A DNA stretch of 64,000 bases, from positions 558,001 to 622,000 of the forward strand of contig JAEUWY010000005.1 of assembly GCA_022059125.1 (NCBI GenBank). Reading direction: 5' to 3'. This stretch comes from Corynespora cassiicola (lineage: Eukaryota > Ascomycota > Dothideomycetes > Pleosporales > Corynesporascaceae). Each line of letters starts with the position of its first letter. Within the stretch, counting starts at the first letter, position 1. The position numbers were made by a program, and so were the translations under genes. The notes under the pieces are model-generated. The model searched no databases and was not told the origin of the DNA. It saw only the letters and a program-made list of their open reading frames with translations. Positions 55,009-64,000 of the stretch are shown piece by piece.

Positions 55009-58000
55009 GTTCAGGTCTTACGATTAGCAAAAACACCACTTAGATAGGAGTTAGGTGCCCAGTACATTGACTATGTGCTAGTTCTTTGAAGCTGCCGGCA
55101 CACCTTTCGTTATTTTACTCGGAAAGGGTTGGTTGTTGTTCTGCTTCCAAGTTAACAAAGGGCTCCACAATGAGCTAGGTAGAAGGGCTTAACATGTTGA
55201 GAGTAAAACACTGTCCAGGTGTGTTGCAATAGAAATCATGTTGCTAACCTAATTTAGTAGTCGGCTGCCTAAATCAAACATTCACACATTGAGACAATAG
55301 CCTAGGAATCTAGTGAGTAGATTTTTGTTGGTGAATAAACATTCTAAGATATATGTTATTAAAGGCTACTCGCAGGGAGAAAAAACCCGTACGACCTAAT
55401 GATGCTTTATAACGCTCCCCGTAAGACCTAAAGTCAACCATATTTTGAATTCTGCCTTCTAACCAGTGTTTAGACTTATTTCATGTTTGAAGAAAACGTG
55501 GATTTTCTCACGGTTTTAGAAAAAAATCACGTCGTACAAGATCCATGACATTTTTAGGTATATATTCGAATATTGTATCTCTTCCAAATGTCCAGTCCAG
55601 TAAGTGTGCCCTTCGCGCGTTGTTTTTAAAATAGACGCAATGTGCTCTGCGTATACCCAAGACTTCCTAGAGGACAGATAGTTCTTGATTACAGAACATA
55701 GATAAGATAAGCTCCAGGGCATTACATGCACAGCGATTGTGAAATCTCGTAGTCTCATACGGATAGGCCGTCAAACATCCAAGACATGTATATCACAAGG
55801 AAACTTGGCCGAAATTAAGCGACAAGGAGCCTAAGGTACACAAAATGATGATGTGCCCTTATTGACATACATATGCTACATACTAATCAACCGGATAGTT
55901 GGCATTCGTAATAGGGTATTGGGCATCCCAATCAGAGCATTGGTCGAAAGGGGGAATCCCGACAAGTTTGGTGCAGCTCCAGGCTCAATTGCGTATGTGA
56001 CTTGTGTACAGACACGAGAAACATGCAGATGTACGAGTAAGAGGACATCCCCTTAGATTGACTGATTGGGTGGACATCTCAATCGCTCCATATTATCCTC
56101 GTGTCACAAGGCCTTCACGATGGTATACGAATGCGAGCGGAGGCCCGCATTCACAAGGCATCGGATACTAAAAACTAGCGAGGGTGGGTGCAAGCGCATT
56201 CTTCATGAAGCTATATCGGACAAGACCCCTAAAAGGAAATCGCTTCCAGCCGCTGTGGATTCGATTCCTTCGAGTCATCACGACTCCACAATACCCGGTT
56301 CCAAGGCAAGCAGGCTGCATGATGTGATTAGTGGTACTTCTATCCGGGACTCAGAAATTTCCATTGGCAAAGTGTGGCTGTGGCACTGGTCTATGCAAGG
56401 TACGAATAGTTCCCGGTGTTGTGCACCCATTCCCACCCAAGGCGAGCATCGACGCCGTGCGGACGGAGCTCTCCACCAATTGGAGAGAAGATTTTTCATG
56501 ATCACACAATTATCCGTTGGCTATGTCGGCGACTACCGAGACCATGGGGGTGTTGAGGGATGCAAGGTATCGGTTCGTGATAACCTTGATTCTCGGGCCC
56601 ATGAAGCAATCGGTTCCTGAGCAATGGTTCCCATCGTTTCGTCTCGAAACCATCAGTAAGGTTGATCATGTGCATATCTTAAGTGGATAGATTGCCATTC
56701 AGGAATTTCCAGGGCCCATAATGAGGCGGCACGATACCACTAGCGGCTGAATCGACTGCAGAATACCCACATGGCGTATACAAGATCGATTTGACCATGG
56801 ATAAGTACAGCACGAGGTACATACAAAGGGATTGTTCAATTCAAAAAATTCTGGAATACTTAGCATCACTTTTTGGTCGAGGACTAGTGTTGGAAAAGTG
56901 AGATGTGCCTAGGCGGGCACTACGTCTGTTCTACGAGGCCACGTGTACCGGGTGCTATCCGAGCCGTCTCAAACCCCTATCTCGAAGCTCTAGTCAAGAT
57001 TCGATCCTCGGCGGTGGTGTATGCAAGGGAAAAGAAGGACCGGGAGAACCATCCAAAAACCACATTCTCTCGCGGGTCGAGATGATGGTTGGAAGGGGAA
57101 AGAGAGGGCTAACCCAGTCATTCGCTGCACATCAACAGGGAGGCAACAGTCATTACGAAAAGAGCACTATGATGATATCATACTGGCCTATGGAGATCAC
57201 GCCATGTTTTGACATGAACCAGCTAGCACTTGGCCATCGCCTCATGTTGGAAGAAAATTTGACCAGACAATCTTCGGTCCAGCATGCCGGATAGACCAGG
57301 GGTGGAGACGGGATTCTCGAGAATCCCATTCCCTCAGAGGACCCCTGATCTGATAGGCCGGCACAAGGTGCCGTTCACGATAAACGAGCGACCAGGAAAC
57401 GACCAAACCGACCTAATCAATACAGCGAATCCTTGGATCCTCTTGGAAAATGCAAGGCAAAGATTCGAGGGCACGAGACCTGATTCGACCCGATGACAAG
57501 CTGACTTTGGAAGCTACCGCAGCCATTCTTGACACGTTTCCAACAATAGAAGCAATCACCTTCTCGACTCGATGGAAGGCAATATCACCAGGATCCAGAA
57601 AGCATATCAGGATTTGATCCTAGCAACCGACTGACCTGAGCCCCTCTCGAAGGTCCGACTCAGATAACCACATGGGCATCAAACCCCACAAATTGACGCC
57701 GGGTCATCCTCACCACCAAGGTCACGGATTGGGAAGAAAAGAAGGATCATGGAAAAAAAAAAACTGGACACTGTTCCTAATGCATCGTCTCACTTGCTCG
57801 AAACAGCAGGCGCTCGAACAAAGACCGAGTTTGTTTTATTCCCTCTCGATCCCCTTTTGATTCGGTTCGGATCGATTCGATCCGTTCTACCCTGAACCCC
57901 CTAGAAACCCACAATCACGCGTTCATCCTCAGCACGGGATACGCGACCCAGGCAACTGGCACTGGACATCGTGATGGCAGGAGCTGGCAAAGCCGGCTGG

Positions 58001-61000
58001 CAAGAGCTGGCTGGCAGATGGTCCGAATCCATCCGCTGGCGCCAAAGCAAGGAAAAAAGTCAATTGCCAATTTCCTTAGTCAAGGTCCGGAGAAGCAGGC
58101 CAATCAGAAAACGACACTATATTCTTATTGTTTTTTTTTCTCACCTTCTCCTTAATTCTGCTCTTTCGCCTCGAGTCAACGGGTGCAAGCATCCCGAAGA
58201 GGAAGACAGGAGGAGAGAGCGGCCGCAAAGGGAAAGGAAGAAAAAACAATAATGAGGCGAAAGTGTGCAAAGACGGTAAAGTCAGGTAGAGAAAGAAATT
58301 CAAAAGAAAACCTTGTCGCTCATCTCCTATATTGCTTTTGCGACTCTCTCTCTCGATTCGTTTCCCTCCAATCACATCCCCAGCTAGAGCTGTACCATGA
58401 GAATCCTAATCGCGACGGGAAAACCATGATGAGCCTGCCATGGGAAACAAGAGGCTGAGAAGCCAGGCTAGCCCCTCCCCCCCCTAAAAAAAACCAATAA
58501 TAACACAGCCTGTTAAGAAAACGGCCAACTCTAAAAGATCAAACCCAAAAAAAGGGCCGCCCCCAAAGGACAGTTGCGAGGCAAAGAATATTGACCGAAC
58601 GGGCAAACCCCTGTACGCCTCACTCACCCACTCGCTCGCTCACTCGCTCATCCCCCCAACCACGGACCACGCGGCGAGCAAGCAAGCAAGCAAGCAAACG
58701 CACACGCATGCGCAACGTCAAGAAAAGCGTCCAAAAAAACAACAACATGTCGACGAGCAGCAGCCATGTACGCAGCCCCATGGCCCCATCACATCCCCAG
58801 GCAAACAATCCCGAACCACTCACTCGTTTCGCACCACCAGCCCATCCCATCGACCCATCACCACCCAACACCCCGTGCCACCACCACCGCCACCACCGCC
58901 AAAGAGAAAGAAAGAAAAAAAGTCCAGGCCCCTCCCCCGCTCGGCACTTCTCTCTCGCCGTACCGCACCGCACTGCGCTGCACTGCACTGCATCGCACAT
59001 GGCACATCACATCGCATCCGTATTCCCCCCTCCCCATCTAAAACCCACCCAGTGCACATAGACGAGCAGTCAGTCGAACAGAAGAGACGTCTTACTAACA
59101 AGGCCGGATCCAATGCACGAGCGAACGGCAACGGCGACGGCGACGGCGGCGGCGACCTCCGCCTCGCCAGCAAGCCAGCTCACCTAACCTAGCATGCTAG
59201 CACGCTCACCTACCCAGAAACAAAAGAAAGAAGAGGGCCTGAATCTTCGCACAGCAAGCACAGGCAGGCAGGCAGGCAGGCAGGCAGGCGAGCAAGCAAG
59301 CCACAGTGGATCCGCGCTTGCGAGTGATCATCCGCCGATCCGCCCCCCCTCTCCTCTGCTCTCTCCTCTCTGCTCTCGTCTCGCAACGAGGCCTTCCGGA
59401 GTCTCGTCCGCGCCCTCGCATTCGCGAGGCTGTGAATCTCTTTTCTTCTGTCTTCTTTGGCGGAAGGCAAGACGAGACACGGACGCCGAGAAGCGAGAAC
59501 GAGAGACATGAAAAGTTTAGTGGACTCTATTTTCTTTCAATTCATGGCTTCACGGAGATTTGAAGTTTCGTACGAGGCAAGGCGGGCAGGCGGGGCGAGT
59601 GCGGGGAGGAAGGGGCAAGCGACGACCGAGACACAGTTCGAGGAGAGACAGTGGAGATTGTAGCGAGGGAAAAGGGAAGCGAAGGGTTTTTCTGGCAGAA
59701 AATGAAAGAAAAAAAAAGAGGCCGGCCGGATGGGCGGTTTTTGTTGCTCACATGGGGATAGGACAGGGTGGTGATTGCAGCCGACTTTGCTAGTACGTAT
59801 GCTGCTGCTGCTGCTGTTGCTGCTTCTTCCCCGTCACTGCCAGGAGAGCGAGCGAGTGGCTGCGGCGGTTGAGTAATCGTTTCTTATTCCATGCCCAGTC
59901 TTGCGCCCCGTCATGCAGGTGCGGGGAACGGCGACTATGGGGAGGCGCGCTTGTGTGAGGTAAGAGGAATCAATTTGTGCTGGGCAGGCTAGGCTGAAAA
60001 CTGGCTTCTTCCCTTTTTTTCCTTTCCTTTGCTCGCTTTGCTCGGCTGTCAGACTTGTCATGGCGACCCGGAGCCATCGGGAAGAGCTGCAGAATGGGGA
60101 ACTTGGACTGATGATTCCAAATCTCTGATGACCCTTTTCTTTTCCTTTGCTTGCTTGCTTGTCTCCGTTCCCATCTTCTCTGCGACGGCTAAGGATCGAT
60201 AGCCGCCATCTATGGGTCCGGGGTCATGGAAAGAAGGGGCAACAATGCTACGGTAACGTGGTAAGGTGCCTCGTGTCGTGGACGTGGGACGCGTTACGCG
60301 TTGGTAGCTGGGACTTGTATTCGGGGCCGGCCGTCCATGTCCAATGGGAGCCGGCATCGTGGTGATTTTATGACTTTTTGGCCGTGCTCTTCCCCCTCGG
60401 TGCTCACCTGTGCAATGAGAGATGTCGGCCGTGCTGTAGTGCGTCCAATTCGCCGGATCCAGAGTGCCTTGAGGCTAGAAGGTAGCAACCCCCCGCCCAG
60501 CACGTTTCCCTCGTGCGAATGTGACAATGCGCGCCAATTGCACACAGATCGGATGCTCCAGCCTGAACCCATGCCCCTTCAGGCGGGCCCTCTGACCGGA
60601 AAGATTAGCGAGAGACACTCGCACGGCCCTCAGCCTCGATCTACAGGCCCATGCCCATGCCCCCAGCCCCATGCCCACGTCACGACTGTGGCCTCACCTG
60701 CGACCCTGCGTTCTGTGCGGTTGCGCTGTCAAATCTAATCTGGGGTACAGCTGAGGCGAAGCGAGAGGCAATGTCAAACGTCACTCTGCCCTGTCTCGTC
60801 TGCGAACCTATGCGAACCCCAAGGAACCGCAAGGCGCGCCCTCGAACCCCCCCCCCTCCTCCGGTCCTCGCCCAAAGCATAATGGCCGCCTGTAAGAAAA
60901 TTGATAATATTATTATTAAGGGAAGGCTTGAGGAAACCTCCAGGCAATGCACCGTGTGCGTACCGGTTCCAGTACCCGTCCGTACCCTATTTCCTTGGGG

Positions 61001-62042
61001 TGGCCTCGCCCGGCCCCCGAGAAATCAGTGCTGTGTATACCCAATATGCAATGTGATGAAGCCACTCGAGTCAAGAAGCGCAACATAATGTATTTGGAAA
61101 GGGGAGGGGAATCTGGTTCAACTCAAAGCTCCGACCGCCATTCGGCCATGTGTGGGGGGGATATAATGAAAAACGTGCTAAACTCCCGAAGCGGCGACGA
61201 TAACAATGGTAGAAATGTAGCAGTCTGGTACCATAATGGGCGAAGCGGCCACACCAACTGATGCAAAACGAACAAATGGCGACATTCCGCAGTACCCATG
61301 CAATGCAAAACCGCAAAGAAGAAGAAAGAGGAGAAGGAAGAAACCCGCACGATGCAGAAACACAACAAGCGAATGGAATCCAACCCTGAGATGTCAATGC
61401 AATGCGTGCGCAGCGAAGGACGGATCATCCGGGGAAGCCGCAACCGAAAGAGGTATAATGAAAGGGTGAAACTATACGTGTGCGCCACATGCCGTGTGAA
61501 CCCATAGACCATACTTCGTCCTAGCGTGTTCTCCGCCCTCGTCCGATTTGTGTATTCCAGGTGGAAAGTCGTCTCGCATGTGTCGTAGAATCTTCGTCGC
61601 TTTAAGCTCGTGTTCCGTGAGTGGAGAGGATTGGACAATTTGCGCGAGGCATGCAGGCGGTGGGCATCCTTGGCAGCAGCAGAATTGAAGTTATGCAAAG
61701 ATCCAGAGATGCGAATGAAAGACATGCCCAAGTAGGGTGCAAACCAAAACAAGGGCAGATGCAGGCTTAGTGTACAGGGTATGGAAACGAAAAGTGGAAG
61801 AGGAAATAAAAACGACAACAGAAATGTCAGGAGGTAAAGGAGCCTCCAAAGAGAGGGGAAAAAAAAAGGTCTTCGATCCAATTTGCCATCCAATTCTTCC
61901 TCTTGTTCCTCGGCCTCCCCTGGGTCTACCTAGACCCGTATGCATGTGTTGCGCCAGGCAATCTGGAAATTGCCTGGCTGGCCGTTCCGATCTCGCACGA
62001 AGATGCCGAATCGTGACGTTGGTGTGCCGATCCCCAAGCGTG
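55009..62042. other. 7-kb stretch without a recognised gene
   Basis: 55.0-57.9 kb is AT-richer and probably includes the promoter of the orphan gene; frames are short and without motifs. 57.9-62.0 kb returns to normal GC and contains a GGCA tandem (59262-59288), GCT/GTT repeats (59800-59825), C-rich tracts and what should be the rsc7 3' UTR. No tRNA or transposon features seen. Confidence 0.45.
59262..59288. repeat. (GGCA)n microsatellite
   Basis: About seven tandem AGGC/GGCA units followed by GCGAGCAAGCAAGC; the second GGCA tandem in the window. Confidence 0.88.
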
Positions 62043-64000
62043 CTAGTAAGACTGCCATCCCTGTTGAGGTGTCTGAGCGCCAGGCGCCCATCCCGGCATT
62101 CCGGACTGTTGCGTCGCTGAGCTCTGATGCTGCATAAACTGATGAGGACTGGGGCTCGGTTGATATGGGTTCTGTCCCATGGCGGGATAGCCAGGATCTG
62201 CCATGGCGCCCATCGTCTGGTACTGCTGCACGGGCGTGCCGTGCATCGAGCCGCTGCTCTGAGCATGGTGAAGCTGGGGAGAAGCATGCATGGGAGATTG
62301 CTGGGGATGCGGGGACTGCTGAGGAGCCCTCTGCGCGTACTGTTGCATGTTGTGCTGCTGAGATAGCGGCGATGGCTGAGGGGGGTTCTGGGACCACATG
62401 TGAGAAGGTGCATAGCCATGACCTGGCGTCTGGCCGGGCACCACGCCTGGAAGCATTCCGCTGGGTCCCATTCCCTGGGGAGCCATCCCTTGGGGCATGT
62501 TCATGCTGGGTGGGCGGCGATGCATCTGATCCGGCCGCATGGGCGTGTGCTGAGGCGTCATGGGCGATGGCATCATGTTCTGAGCGTGAGGCTGCGGACG
62601 ATATGGCTGAGCGTTCATGGCCTGGCCGGGGCGCTGCGGGGTCTGGGCTGGCATGCCGTACTGGCCTTGGCCCATGGTGGTGCTGGTCGAAGGCACTCGA
62701 GGAGACTGCACTGCCTGCGAGACCTGCGGCACATTGTCGCCATCTGCGGTCCCTGGGCGGTTTGCCTGAGGTGGAGGGTCATGTGGCCGGGTCCAGATGT
62801 TATCCAGATACTCCTTCCTGTTCTTTCGCTGCTGCTCGAGCTGTTTGTTGAACTCTGCAGTCTGCGCTGCCTGGTTGAGAATCTCGCCAGATGGGGTGGG
62901 CCGAGTGGTGTCCTGGTATGGTACCCCAGACAGCTCGTGTCGAGGCCGCTGAACGCCCGTGTAGTCACGGGGCTGCAGATCGGACGTCGTCCGCTGGTTG
63001 TACGGCTCTGGGTTCGATGGCATGGTGCCGGGTGCTGGCGTTAGCCCGCCAAATGGCTGCAGAGGATTCACACCAGTGGCCAGGTGGTAGTCCGAGTCCA
63101 GTTTACCCGTGTATGCTGACGAGTGGCCAAATGTAATGTGAGCACCAGCAGCGCTGGCTTCGGCAGCAGCAGCTTCTCTTGCCTTTGCAGCGCCCGGTCG
63201 CTTCTCTCCTGCGGCGTCCTCTTCGGTAAAGCCCTGCTTGCGGGCCTTGCTTTCCCAATAGTCGTCACGTACTCGCCGTCCGTTCTGGATGAGTCGACTT
63301 CCAAATTGCCTGAACATGGACCGTGCAGTCACGATGGCGATCTGACGCGAGCGATACGAGTAGGGCAGGATTTCCTGGTGGATCAGATCGTCCTTTTCGG
63401 CCTGGGTGGCAATGATTTTGTAGAGCGACCTGTTCTTGTTGAATAGCAGGTAGGAGTCTCGGTACCCGAGAACGCGGGCGCACTCGGTTGCCAGCATGAA
63501 GAGCTTATCCCCACGGTTTGGGACGTAGAAGGTGCGGCATCGGTACTCCCTCCCGTCAAGCGGGTGCCCGTAGGCTGTCACCTTTCTCTCGCCGGCGTCG
63601 TCGATCTCGCGGGGCAGATACTCGTCACCTTCGGGGTTGAGTTGGTCAGTGGTGTGGTCTCGCACCGTCGGCAGTGCCTTGATCACGGTGGTCTTTGTGG
63701 GGGTCGGTTTGGAGGGGGAAGCTTGGGGAGGGGAGGCCTGAGGGAGGGGCGCGTTTGGCAGTTGCGGCGTCTGCACAGGTGGCGCGGGGCCCGTGTGAGA
63801 TGATGGGGTGGGCGGCTGCTGCGATGCGCGGTTTGGGCTTTCGACAAATGCCACCTTTGTCGTCTTGGGCGGGCGGCCGCGTTTTCGCGGTTTGCCGTCT
63901 TCTGCGGTTGTTGTCAGCGTCGCGTGCGTGGGAAGGCGCGCCTGGCGGTGCAGGTAGCCGCGCACGCGTCATGGACGGAAACACGTACCGTCGTGGTCGC
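62043..64000 (-). CDS. rsc7: Rsc7/Npl6-type subunit of RSC/SWI-SNF chromatin remodeller (5' end beyond window)
   Basis: The main exon is 62043-63901, and a 5' exon fragment at 63989-64000 continues past the window edge. The intron 63902-63988 has GTACGT donor and CCGCAG acceptor; joining gives DHD/EDGKPRKRGRPPK. An AT-hook (RKRGRPPKTT) and a Pro/Gln-rich stretch precede the CRC-subunit domain, with REYRCRTFYVPNRGDKLF, ATECARVLGYRDSYLLF and YSYRSRQIAIVTARSMFRQF. The C-terminal approximately 350 residues are a very Gln/Pro/Met-rich low-complexity tail (MPQGMAPQGMGPSG, QQSPHPQQSPMHA). Family knowledge: this subunit belongs to RSC/SWI-SNF nucleosome-remodelling complexes. The ATG inside the intron that opens the long frame is not the real start. 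The stop TAG is at 62043-62045. Confidence 0.93.

Noticed and set aside
56066..56620. 184-codon plus-strand frame
   Set aside because: Starts at TTG, shows no domain, and similar lengths are expected by chance in this segment.
61123..61893. 256-codon minus-strand frame
   Set aside because: Looks superficially membrane-like (Phe/Leu/Ser-rich) but has no conserved motif and lies in the 3' region beyond rsc7; adjacent frames are similarly open.

Overview
The window looks like nuclear chromosomal DNA of a filamentous ascomycete (Pezizomycotina). A Sordariomycete is the best guess, but I cannot name a genus. The reasons are: GC-rich genes with short introns (about 46-108 nt) carrying CTAAC/CTGAC-like branch points; fungal-type gene content (split ATP-citrate lyase, Tma46, Ost4, Vma13, Dis3, Apq12, Rsc7, GH105); CT-rich leaders; and nonsense changes in repeats of the C-to-T type expected from repeat-induced point mutation (RIP).

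Layout. 1-3.1 kb: the 3' end of an AT-hook/C2H2 gene, ost4 on the minus strand and tma46 on the plus strand. 5.4-11 kb: acl2 and acl1, the two ATP-citrate lyase subunits, divergently transcribed from a shared 1.35-kb region. 13.2-15.1 kb: a membrane-anchored histidine-phosphatase-like protein that has lost the catalytic histidine. 16.1-27.1 kb: an AT-rich, gene-poor island. It holds an intron-containing tRNA-Ile, a decayed SNF2-type ATPase, a complete Fot1/pogo-type DNA transposon inserted in frame inside a small spliced gene, a possible tiny spliced gene, and several degenerate repeats. 27.2-32.4 kb: an F-box gene, a secreted GH105 enzyme and a small cysteine-rich anchored protein. After a 2.7-kb AT-rich gap, 35.1-40.2 kb holds vma13 and dis3, which are divergent from a 447-bp spacer. 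40.2-47.2 kb is an unusually long stretch without a recognisable gene, followed by a single-pass membrane protein, apq12 and a GPI-type Cys-rich protein. 52.8-58 kb is a second AT-richer segment with an unrecognised three-exon gene and a neighbouring broken reading frame. The right edge holds the rsc7/npl6 chromatin-remodelling subunit, cut by the window end.

The conserved genes serve acetyl-CoA supply, vacuolar acidification, RNA decay, N-glycosylation, nuclear-envelope and chromatin functions. They do not form an operon-like unit; the informative linkages are the divergent pairs acl2/acl1, vma13/dis3 and ost4/tma46. The most unusual material is in the two AT-rich islands: the transposon insertion with a recoverable empty site, the RIP-like decay, and the orphan gene at 54-55 kb. 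All gene models were built by eye from reading frames and splice signals. Homology statements come from recognising family motifs, not from any search.
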